Below are positions 16,190-23,459 of a stretch of DNA of 64,000 bases, one piece after another. Below the pieces are notes generated by a model that was given only the letters and a program-made list of their open reading frames with translations, was not told where the DNA came from and ran no database searches. A program made the position numbers and the translations under genes. Position 1 is the stretch's first letter. Each line of letters starts with the position of its first letter. The stretch lies in assembly GCF_018613755.1 (NCBI RefSeq), contig NZ_JAGGPP010000008.1:310001-374000 (forward strand), in the 5' to 3' direction. This DNA is from Arthrobacter sp. ISL-72 (lineage in GTDB: Bacteria; Actinomycetota; Actinomycetes; Actinomycetales; Micrococcaceae).

Positions 16190-17650
16190 CTACGGGGCGG
16201 CCGGCGCCCCCATGTCCAACATCTCGTAGTCATCTGTAGTCAGCTCCCCGTCGCTGAACAGATTGAGTCCAAAACTGATGGCGACGGCGTCTGCCGGCAC
16301 CGGTGGTGCGGTCCACTCGGCCTGCCGGTAGGCAGTGCTGGCGGGAAACCATGGGCTGGCGGTCCAATAGGTCCAGGTGCCAACCTTGTTGCGGTAGTAC
16401 AGCTCGAACTGCGTGGATGCGGTGGAGGTGTACCAGGCACGCAGCGTGTAGCTGTGGCCCGGCACAACGCTTGGCGCACACGCCCCCAGGTCCAGGACAG
16501 GCAGTAGTTTTGCGTCGCCGGATACGTAGCCGGTTACATCCAGCCGCCGCGCGACGTCCCCGTTGCGGCCGGGAGTCAGCGTTGCCAGGACGTGTGAGTT
16601 CTCACCGTAGGAGGACACCTGCCAGCACTCGGGAAGGCCGTATTTCCCTGCCGTTTCCAGCCCCGGGTTGCGCAGCGCGTTGACGCCTGGCGGTGCGGGT
16701 GGAGCAGCCGGACCCGGAACAGCTGGTTTCGCCCCTCCGCCGACCACGTCGTGCACCGTGCGGATGGCCGTGGTCCCCTCCTCCGTGCGGGTAACCAGCC
16801 ACGAGACGAAGTCACTGAAAAGCGCAGGGCTGATTGACCGCGGGCTGCCGCTGTCATCGACGTCGTAGAAACTCAGCTGCAGCCAGCCCCCGGTGGTTTC
16901 CGCTTCCAGGACTGATTGCTGCAGGTCGCTTAGGGTCCATGCAGAGCCAATTTCCGGCGTCGACCTGGTGCTGAAGGCGTCTGCCGGCCGGACAGTTTCA
17001 GACACGGCGCAATCTGGGCACCCCAAGCGGCTGCGGAGATCACCTTGGCTGCGTGCGCTGTTGTACCCGCACTCCGACACCATCGCTTTGGCGTCCGGCG
17101 ATTTAGCTGCAAACGGGTAGGCGAAGGAGGTGGCTTTGAAACCCCACTCTGTGAGGTTGGTCCGATCGGTGCAGACCTGTCGCCTGGCTTCATCGGATTC
17201 AATGGCGGTCAGGTCGGCGAGGGTTGCCGTGTGGCCGCCGATTTCATTGCCATCAGCAGCCAGGGCGTGCAGGTCCTCCACCGTCATGTAGTCCTTGGCC
17301 CCCATGAAGCCTGAGTTAACGAAGAATGTTCCCCGCAGTCCGCGGGACCGTAGGACCTCGGCGGCGGCTAACTGGCTGGCCCTGCCGCCGTCAAACGTCA
17401 GTGTGACGGTGGTCAAGGCAAGGCTGGCATCAACAGGTGCGGCAAAATTCTTCAGCGGCCCCGGCGCGCCCTCGGCCGGTCCCCTGCTTTCTTTCGGTGC
17501 AAGGGCCGCCGACAAGGTGAAGAGGGCAAGTGCGGCCACTCCCGAGACTGCCCAGAATCTTGTCCGCTTGCGCTGCCGGGTCAACCCGGAGCCAAGCGGA
17601 TCGCTATGCTGCTCCTCTGGCGGTTCCTGCCTCTGCCTCATTACAGACAT
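16190..17650 (-). CDS. Membrane-anchored NodB-type deacetylase-like protein, metal site altered (probable pseudoenzyme)
   Basis: 486 aa. Cytosolic basic N terminus, one helix (about 33-50), then a polysaccharide-deacetylase domain and a C-terminal carbohydrate-binding-like module (RNPGLETAG, TLRAWYTSTASTQFELYYR, TTDDYEMLD). Compared with the paralogue at 20365-22332, motif 1 is TFDGG not TFDD, and motif 2 is GGHTATLAD where the paralogue has AGHSVTHAD. Two residues of the usual Asp-His-His metal triad (second Asp, second His) are therefore missing. The substrate loop FAYPF and CGYNSAR is kept. It may bind glycan without deacetylating it. Met4 (ATG 17641) has a better-spaced GAGGGG than Met1. 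It is followed by the GT2 gene in the same direction. Confidence 0.8.
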   Translation of the reverse strand: MSVMRQRQEPPEEQHSDPLGSGLTRQRKRTRFWAVSGVAALALFTLSAALAPKESRGPAEGAPGPLKNFAAPVDASLALTTVTLTFDGGRASQLAAAEVLRSRGLRGTFFVNSGFMGAKDYMTVEDLHALAADGNEIGGHTATLADLTAIESDEARRQVCTDRTNLTEWGFKATSFAYPFAAKSPDAKAMVSECGYNSARSQGDLRSRLGCPDCAVSETVRPADAFSTRSTPEIGSAWTLSDLQQSVLEAETTGGWLQLSFYDVDDSGSPRSISPALFSDFVSWLVTRTEEGTTAIRTVHDVVGGGAKPAVPGPAAPPAPPGVNALRNPGLETAGKYGLPECWQVSSYGENSHVLATLTPGRNGDVARRLDVTGYVSGDAKLLPVLDLGACAPSVVPGHSYTLRAWYTSTASTQFELYYRNKVGTWTYWTASPWFPASTAYRQAEWTAPPVPADAVAISFGLNLFSDGELTTDDYEMLDMGAPAAP

Positions 17651-18190
17651 CCCCTCTTACATCCGCATTCCCCGGCCGCAAGAGGATCCCCCAGGCCGCG
17701 ATGGTTCATGGATTGACGCCCCGAAGGGGTCGGTGACGACTGGGGGGAAGCCTTGGTCTCAAAGGCTTGTTCGCCACCGACCCCCGTTCTCGGGCCCCGC
17801 GCGTTTTCGCCAGGGCGGGCTGCCTTTCGGCAATCGCATCGGCAGAATTGAGGAAGAAAATAACAGCCGCCGATATCCGGGGCATTGCTGCCGCCTTGAC
17901 CGTCCGGAACTGCCGTTGCGGGGCATGGTTGCCGGCCTTCGCCCGCAGTGGTGCGTCCATTCCCATTTTGAGACCCGATTCTCCCCCGGAACTCTGTATC
18001 TATCCGACATCCAAAGCCTATTAAGCGGAGGGCATGGCGGCACGAGTGGCGCCTACCCGTCTTTCGAGTCGGGAGGGGCCGGGCAAGCCGGGCACCACTC
18101 GCCCGCTACCCGACGGGGTACTCGTGGCGTACCCGGGGACACCCGTATTGGGCCGGCCGGCCCCCGCCGTATGGGGCAGGACGTGGTGAA
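17651..18190. other. Divergent intergenic control region with clustered operator-like half-sites
   Basis: 540 bp between the minus-strand deacetylase-like gene and the plus-strand GH18-like gene. Besides the complete promoter at 18015-18064 it holds two further copies of related half-sites at about 18095-18135: on the minus strand CGGGTAGCGGGCGAGTGG and GGGTACGCCACGAGTACC. A palindrome GGGCCGGCCGGCCC sits near 18150. The 365 bp between the -10 and the deacetylase-like start form an unusually long leader with no convincing ORF. Confidence 0.5.
18015..18064 (-). promoter_or_regulatory. Shared-operator promoter of the deacetylase-like/GT2 unit
   Basis: Toward the gene, the operator at 18064-18046 is AAAGACGGGTAGGCGCCAC and the -10-like TAGGCT at 18020-18015 starts 25 bp later, preceded by TTAA. 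It differs from the operator of the UDP-sugar operon only in the 3-bp spacer. Confidence 0.65.
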
Positions 18191-19396
18191 ATGGTGTTTA
18201 AGTACATCAGAGGGGAATGTGGGATCCAGATGAAGGCACTGCACGGCAGCTCGGATCCGGCCGCCCAGACCCCCGCGGAGCCGGCGCCGCTGCCTGCCCG
18301 GGAAGCCCACGTCCGTTCCGGTCTGAAGCTTCGCACGCCGTCATCGCCCCTCATGGTGGGACTCGCCGCCGCCACCGTACTGGCATGCGTCATCTTTTTT
18401 TGGAGCTGGCGCTCCGGATTAGTCACTGGGGACACGGAAAAGACGTGGTTCGCAGGATATGTGGACGTCACCGTGTCGCCGGCCTACCCCTTCGAGGAAG
18501 CCTCCAGGGCAGGCACCAGGGACGTAGTGCTGGCGTTCCTGGTGGCCTCCCCCCAGGACGTCTGCATCCCGAGTTGGGGCGCGCTCTATCGCCTTGAGGA
18601 GGCAGGCGCCGCCCTCGGCCTGGACCGGCGGATCTCACTACTTCGCTCCCGGGGCGGCTCGGCATCCGTGTCCTTTGGCGGTGCCCGAAACAGTGAGCTG
18701 TCCACCGCCTGCCAGGACGAAGCGAAGCTCCGGACGGCGTACCGGGACGTGGTTGAACGCTATGAGCCCGCATACCTCGATTTCGATCTGGAAGGCGCCG
18801 ACCTGCTTGACCAGGCCGGCGGCGAGCGCAGGGCCAGGGCGGTGGCCGCCCTGCAGGAAGATCGCAATTCATCCGGGAAAAAACTAGGCGTTTGGCTGAC
18901 GCTTCCGGCTTCTCCCCGTGGACTAACTGACGCAGGAATAGCCGCCGTGGAACAGATGCTCCAGGCAGGTGTGGAGCTGTCCGGAGTGAACATCATGACC
19001 ATGAACTACGGAGCCAGCCGCAGCAGTTCCCTGGGGATGCTACAGGCAGCCAAAGCCGCCGCAGATGCGACCCATGACCAATTGAGCATCCTCTACCAGC
19101 GGGCCGGCACCAACCTGAACCCCGAACAGGTTTGGAAGAAGATCGGACTCACGCCCATGATCGGCCGCAACGACCTGCCTGGCGAGGTATTCGGGCTGGA
19201 CGCAGCACGGGACCTGAAAGACTACGCCGTGGGACTGGGGATCCAACGACTGTCGATGTGGTCGCTCAACCGCGACGCTTCCTGCGGGTCAGGCGAGCAG
19301 GGCGAAGATGCCAGCTCTACCTGCAGCGGTGTGGACCAGGGAACAACCCGCTTCTCCGAGCTCCTGGGCTCCGGCCTCCCGGGCCGGATGGGCTGA
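18191..19396 (+). CDS. Membrane-anchored GH18-like glycosidase
   Basis: 401 aa. The N terminus is cytosolic, followed by one helix (about 56-72) and an extracellular barrel domain. YLDFDLEGADL (Glu201) fits the GH18 catalytic motif DxxDxDxE as found in class D-type chitinases, and VNIMTMNYG fits the later MxYD-like strand. Before it, VVLAFLVASP and SASVSFGG match beta-strands 2-3 of the barrel. The family cleaves beta-1,4-linked GlcNAc polymers with a retained mechanism using the substrate acetamido group; exact substrate unknown. ATG 18191 is used; ATG 18230 (Met14) is a reasonable alternative. Tandem 15-bp repeats cover its stop codon. It converges on the second lipoprotein gene. Confidence 0.75.
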   Translation: MVFKYIRGECGIQMKALHGSSDPAAQTPAEPAPLPAREAHVRSGLKLRTPSSPLMVGLAAATVLACVIFFWSWRSGLVTGDTEKTWFAGYVDVTVSPAYPFEEASRAGTRDVVLAFLVASPQDVCIPSWGALYRLEEAGAALGLDRRISLLRSRGGSASVSFGGARNSELSTACQDEAKLRTAYRDVVERYEPAYLDFDLEGADLLDQAGGERRARAVAALQEDRNSSGKKLGVWLTLPASPRGLTDAGIAAVEQMLQAGVELSGVNIMTMNYGASRSSSLGMLQAAKAAADATHDQLSILYQRAGTNLNPEQVWKKIGLTPMIGRNDLPGEVFGLDAARDLKDYAVGLGIQRLSMWSLNRDASCGSGEQGEDASSTCSGVDQGTTRFSELLGSGLPGRMG

Positions 19397-19413
19397 GGCC
19401 GGATGGGCTGAGG
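19384..19413 (+). repeat. Tandem 15-bp repeat across the GH18 stop codon
   Basis: Two perfect copies of CCGGATGGGCTGAGG (19384-19398 and 19399-19413) plus a partial third. The first copy contains the stop TGA of the GH18-like gene, so copy-number change would not alter the protein. Confidence 0.7.
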
Positions 19414-19436
19414 CCGGAGGGGCAGACCGCCTGCTG

Positions 19437-20201
19437 CTAACGCACCTGGCTGACGGTGACCACCTCCAGCCAGGGGCCCGGCGGAACATCCGCCTGATCC
19501 ACGAACTGCCAATCGACCTTGTCCGATTCTCCGTCCAGGTCGCTGAAGCCGAGGCAGCCGTTGAGGGCAGGCGAAACATCCATACCGGCTCCGTTGAACT
19601 TCTTGTTGGCCGGCCGCGCGTCGTTTGAGCCAAAGACGTACTCCTTGTCCTGGTACTCCCCCGGGCCGGCATCCTGGATCTGGCCGTAGCACTCCTTGCC
19701 GTCCTTGCGGATCTTGACCCAGCGGTTCTTCATATAGCTGAAGGAACGGTTGGTCTCCTGGCCCTTGTACCCTTCGTCGTTTGCCCATGGAATAACCGTG
19801 GCCCGTTCACGGAATGCCGTGGCGTTGTTGATGTCGTCGTACGGCAGATCCAGGTAGAAGGGGTTTTCCTTGGGCTTCACGGTGCTGGGCGCATAGCCGT
19901 TCGAACTGGATCGTTCCTCAGTCTCACATCCGCCGGACACCACCCGGCCGTCACAGCCCCCATAGCTCTCCATCCACCGGGAGTCATAGGTGGAGAAGAC
20001 CTGGCTGCCGTCAGCCGCCTTGGGGTCGAAGACCTCGCCCACCCAGAAGGTGGTGGCCACAATATTCGTGTGCCAGGGATACTTCCCCGGTGGCAATTCC
20101 TTGGGTTTCGGCGGTGTGCAGGCTGTGGCAGCCACTGCCACTACAACGACCGTTGCGAACAGTCGGCCGATGCGGCCGCTCATGAAGCCTGGATTGCTCA
20201 T
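19437..20201 (-). CDS. Secreted lipoprotein, paralogue of 13314-14372
   Basis: 254 aa. ATG 20201 has GGGGGA 6-7 bp upstream. A signal peptide ends at ATAC (lipobox Cys), then a very short linker (TPPKPKELPPG) leads into the shared domain: YPWHTNIVATTFWVGEVF, YGGCDG, NPFYLDLPYDDINN, SYMKNRWVKI, CYGQIQDAGPG, YVFGSNDARPANKKF, GMDVSPALNGCLGF and WQFVDQADVPPGPW. Unlike its paralogue it lacks the long Ala/Pro spacer, so it would stay closer to the membrane. Double-psi-barrel fold is inferred from the GP...D-x-SPAxxxxLG pattern. It lies after the SLH deacetylase gene but beyond a strong terminator, so it probably has its own promoter. Function unknown; envelope glycan contact is likely. Confidence 0.75.
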   Translation of the reverse strand: MSNPGFMSGRIGRLFATVVVVAVAATACTPPKPKELPPGKYPWHTNIVATTFWVGEVFDPKAADGSQVFSTYDSRWMESYGGCDGRVVSGGCETEERSSSNGYAPSTVKPKENPFYLDLPYDDINNATAFRERATVIPWANDEGYKGQETNRSFSYMKNRWVKIRKDGKECYGQIQDAGPGEYQDKEYVFGSNDARPANKKFNGAGMDVSPALNGCLGFSDLDGESDKVDWQFVDQADVPPGPWLEVVTVSQVR

Positions 20202-20229
20202 TCTGATCCCCCCGAATCAATTACATTCA

Positions 20230-20283
20230 CTGCTGAAGACGAGTTCAATGCTCAAGACAAATCCAATGCTGAAGACGAGGCAG
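20230..20283 (+). repeat. Three imperfect 18-bp direct repeats upstream of the lipoprotein
   Basis: Three successive 18-bp units, each close to ATGCTGAAGACGAGTTCA, run from 20230 to 20283 in the 5' region of the minus-strand lipoprotein gene. They could be regulator sites or simple slippage DNA. Confidence 0.6.
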
Positions 20284-20287
20284 CGGC

Positions 20288-20336
20288 GAGGGCGGCCGCG
20301 CATCCCTGGAGTTCCATCAGATGCACGGCCGCCCTC
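20288..20336 (-). terminator. Terminator after the SLH deacetylase
   Basis: An 11-bp outer stem GAGGGCGGCCG / CGGCCGCCCTC and a 5-bp inner stem GCATC / GATGC, separated by single-base bulges, with a 15-nt loop. It starts 29 bp after the stop of the deacetylase gene. There is no T-run, as is common in high-GC actinobacteria. Confidence 0.75.
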
Positions 20337-20364
20337 AGCTGCCTCGAATCAGTTTATCGCTTGC

Positions 20365-22332
20365 CTACATTCCCTTGGGGAAGTTCAGGTTGTAGCGGTA
20401 GATGAACGCTGCCACCTGGTCGCGGTTGATGGACGCTCCCGGCTTGAATGTTCCATCCGGGTAGCCCAGCGTGATCTTCATGTCCGCCAGCCACCGCACT
20501 TCGTTGTAGAACTTCAGCGACGACGTGACGTCAGGGAAGGCCGGTGCTGTGGCGCTGACGGCGGGACTGCCGTTCATCCGGTACAGGAAGGCCGCCATCT
20601 GGTCACGGTTCACTTGTTCGAACGGGTGGTAGCCGCCGTCATCGAACCCCTGGGTGATGCCGGTTGACGCCATCCACTGGATTTCGTTGTAGAAGACGTG
20701 GGTTGGCGCGACGTCGGGGAACCTTTGCGGACCGGCCGGAACTGCGGGCCGCCCGGCAAGCCGGTAAAGGAAGGCCGCCATCATGCCGCGGTCCAATGTG
20801 GTGCCCGGCTTGAAGGTACCGTCAGGGTAGCCGGTGGTGATCAGGTTGTTCGACATCCAGCTGATCTCGTTGTAGAGGGGGAACGTCGCCGGGACGTCAG
20901 TGAACGTCTTGATCCCGGCGGTGTCATATAGCTCATAGTCGTCCGTGACCAGGGTTCCGTTGGCGATGAGATTAAGCCCGAGGCTGATCGCCGTTGCATC
21001 CGCGGGAACCGGCGGCGTTGTGTAGGTAACCTGCGTCCAGTCCGCGGCGGCGACATATTGCGTGCCGGAAGTCCAATAGACCCAGGCTCCCTGAGATGTC
21101 CGGTAGTGCAGGTCGAATTGGGTAATGGCGGTGGACTTGTACCAGGCCTTGGCAAGGTAGGTGTGGCCGGGGGCCGCACTGGGAGCGCACTCGCCCGTGT
21201 CCAGTGTGGGCAACAGCTTGCCATCGCCCGATACCAGACCGGAGACCACGAGTTGCTCAGCCGCGGTGGTTGTGCCGGCGTGGCCGGGGGTCACCGTGCT
21301 GAAGGTTCGCGTGTTGGTACCGAAACCGCCCGCTTGCCAGCACCGCGGGAGCAACGATCCGTTCAGCCCTGGAGTCTCAAGACTGGGGTTCTTGTAAAGA
21401 TTGCCGGTGGTCTGCGGCGCGGGGGCGGCCGGACCTGCCACGACGGGCTTGGTGGTTCCGCCGATGACTTCCTTGACCGTCTTCACCAGAACCGGGTTGG
21501 TGGTGTTGGTCGACACCTGGTTCGCCAGCCAGTCGACGAACTGGTTGTAGACGTCCGTGCTGACAGTCAGAGGATCCTTCACTCCGGAGGCGGGGTCGAT
21601 GCCCGTGCCGATGTGGTGGAACGTCAGCTGGACCCAGCCGCCGCCGTTTGCCTGCGCCTGGGTCACCAGGGACTGGATATCGGCCAGGGTCCAGCTTTCA
21701 TCCAACTGGTCAGGTGCACCGGTGTAGTAAGGGTCGGCCGGCGTCAGTGACTCGGCAAACGGAAAGGTCTCGGACCCTGCAACCTTGCTCCGGATATCCC
21801 CCAGGCCGCGCGCGCTGTTGTAACCGCACTCTGCCACAGCGGCCTTGGCAGGATCATTGGCAGAAGCAAACGGATAGGCGAAGTTTTGGATGTCCAGTCC
21901 ATAACCTGCCAGCGTCACCCGGTCGTTGCAGACCTGCCGCTTCAGTTCATCGGGTCCGACGGCCGCCAGGTCCGCGTGTGTCACACTGTGACCGGCGATC
22001 TCGTTGCCTGCCGCCTGAAGGGCCTGCGCATCGGCGGTGGTCATGTAGTTCGGCCGGTTCATGTAACCGGAGGGCAGGAAGAACGTGCCGTGCATGCCAA
22101 GGGAGTTGATCTTGGCTGCGGCCGCAACCTGGTCAACGTTGGCGTCGTCGAACGTCAGCGTTACCACTGTCTCGCCAACTGCATTGGCGGCGGGGGCAGT
22201 AAGCCCCAACAGTGAGGCGGCCAAAGCGACCGTTGTGGAGGCCGCCAGCCACCGCGCCTTGCGCCGGCCGGGGGGCCGTTCAGCCCGGTGCCGGGGCTCT
22301 GAGACCGCAGTGTAGCGTTGCAGTAGCGTCAT
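20365..22332 (-). CDS. Secreted NodB polysaccharide deacetylase with carbohydrate module and three SLH domains
   Basis: About 655 aa. A basic N terminus and signal peptide (ending near AANA) lead into a NodB domain with intact metal residues: TFDD (about 60-63) and HSVTH (His115, His119), plus FAYPF and CGYNSARGLGD. Then a jelly-roll-like carbohydrate module (KNPSLETPG, YLAKAWYKSTAITQFDLHYR, TDDYELYD) shared with the paralogue at 16190. The last 190 residues are three S-layer homology repeats, each with F-DV, YNEI/V-W and a GYPDGTFKPG or GFDDGGYHPF loop, then MAAFLYR or VAAFIYR. It should remove N-acetyl groups from a wall or capsule glycan while held non-covalently at the wall. ATG 22332 is preferred; TTG 22341 is possible. 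Confidence 0.9.
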   Translation of the reverse strand: MTLLQRYTAVSEPRHRAERPPGRRKARWLAASTTVALAASLLGLTAPAANAVGETVVTLTFDDANVDQVAAAAKINSLGMHGTFFLPSGYMNRPNYMTTADAQALQAAGNEIAGHSVTHADLAAVGPDELKRQVCNDRVTLAGYGLDIQNFAYPFASANDPAKAAVAECGYNSARGLGDIRSKVAGSETFPFAESLTPADPYYTGAPDQLDESWTLADIQSLVTQAQANGGGWVQLTFHHIGTGIDPASGVKDPLTVSTDVYNQFVDWLANQVSTNTTNPVLVKTVKEVIGGTTKPVVAGPAAPAPQTTGNLYKNPSLETPGLNGSLLPRCWQAGGFGTNTRTFSTVTPGHAGTTTAAEQLVVSGLVSGDGKLLPTLDTGECAPSAAPGHTYLAKAWYKSTAITQFDLHYRTSQGAWVYWTSGTQYVAAADWTQVTYTTPPVPADATAISLGLNLIANGTLVTDDYELYDTAGIKTFTDVPATFPLYNEISWMSNNLITTGYPDGTFKPGTTLDRGMMAAFLYRLAGRPAVPAGPQRFPDVAPTHVFYNEIQWMASTGITQGFDDGGYHPFEQVNRDQMAAFLYRMNGSPAVSATAPAFPDVTSSLKFYNEVRWLADMKITLGYPDGTFKPGASINRDQVAAFIYRYNLNFPKGM

Positions 22333-22412
22333 GGAACTCAACTCTTTCGTCGAAGGTGCTCATAACTTTCTGAAGGTTGCCGCCCCCAGTCGGCGCGGCA
22401 CCTCACGGACGG

Positions 22413-23420
22413 CTAGTTGGCCGCCATCGTGACTTTCCACCCGAGCGGATCGGGCGCTTTCACCGGGCGGTGGTCGGCCGCCACGTTTTGGATGATCTGG
22501 TCCAGGGTCGTTTTGGGATCGAAGCCCACCAGATCCTTCGCTTTGCTGTTGTTGGGGACACGGCGGCGCATGTCCTCGTAGCCCTCCGCGTAGGCCTGCT
22601 CATAGGGCACCAGCGTGATGGGGCTTTCGCTGCCAAGCAGTTCCACAATCCTTTGGGCGAGGGTGAGGATCGAAATCTCGTAACTGCCGCCCAGGTTGTA
22701 TGCGTTGCCATAGGCGGACCTTTCCTCGGAGATCCTGGTGATGGCGGGGACGATGTCGCCGACGTACGAGAAGCAGCGGGTCTGGTGCCCGTCTCCGTAG
22801 ACGGTCAACGGTTCGCCGGTAAGCGCCTGCTTGACCAGCCGCGGCACCACCATTCCGTAGCGGCCGGTCTGCCTCGGACCCACCGTGTTGAACAGCCGGA
22901 CGATGGCGACCGGAAGGCCGAACTGCCGCCAGTACGCGTGAGCGAATGCCTCGTCGATGCCCTTGGCGGCAGCGTAGGTCCACCGCGATTTGAGGGCCGA
23001 GCCCAGGATCCTGTCGGACTCCTCCGACAGGCTGTCCGAGGTGTTCTTTCCATAGATTTCACTGGTGGAGGCCAGCAACAGCGTGGCGCCGGATTCCAAT
23101 ACGGAGTCCAGGACGACTTCCGTGCCGTGGATGTTCGTCCGCAGGCTCTCCAGCGGATGCTCCACGATGAGGTTCACGCCTACCGCGGCGGCCAGGTGGA
23201 ACACCCGGTCGGCGCCGGCCACCACCTTGTCGACTGCTTCCCGGTCGAGGATGCTGCCCTCCACAAAGTGGAAGTCCCGGTGGCCGATTACAGACCGGAG
23301 GTTTTCCAGTCGACCGGTTGAGAGGTCGTCCAATACGGTGACCTTGTCCCCGGCCGCAAGGAGGTGCTCCACGAGGTGGCTTCCGATGAAGCCGGCTCCG
23401 CCGGTGATTGCTGTTTTCAC
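22413..23420 (-). CDS. NAD-dependent UDP-sugar epimerase/decarboxylase (SDR family)
   Basis: 335 aa. Rossmann motif TGGAGFIGSH at the N terminus, catalytic Tyr149 and Lys153 (YAAAKG), with the Ser/Thr in STSEIYGK. YEDMRRRVPNNSKA near the end is typical of the group that includes UDP-glucuronate-type epimerases and UDP-xylose synthases. As the gene follows a UDP-sugar dehydrogenase, the substrate may be a UDP-uronic acid, giving UDP-galacturonate or UDP-xylose; UDP-glucose 4-epimerase is the other option. GTG 23420 has AGGAG very close upstream. It lies 39 bp after the dehydrogenase gene, in one operon. Confidence 0.85.
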   Translation of the reverse strand: MKTAITGGAGFIGSHLVEHLLAAGDKVTVLDDLSTGRLENLRSVIGHRDFHFVEGSILDREAVDKVVAGADRVFHLAAAVGVNLIVEHPLESLRTNIHGTEVVLDSVLESGATLLLASTSEIYGKNTSDSLSEESDRILGSALKSRWTYAAAKGIDEAFAHAYWRQFGLPVAIVRLFNTVGPRQTGRYGMVVPRLVKQALTGEPLTVYGDGHQTRCFSYVGDIVPAITRISEERSAYGNAYNLGGSYEISILTLAQRIVELLGSESPITLVPYEQAYAEGYEDMRRRVPNNSKAKDLVGFDPKTTLDQIIQNVAADHRPVKAPDPLGWKVTMAAN

Positions 23421-23459
23421 TTCTCCTACTTTCTTCTGATCGCCAGCGGGCGGCTGGAA

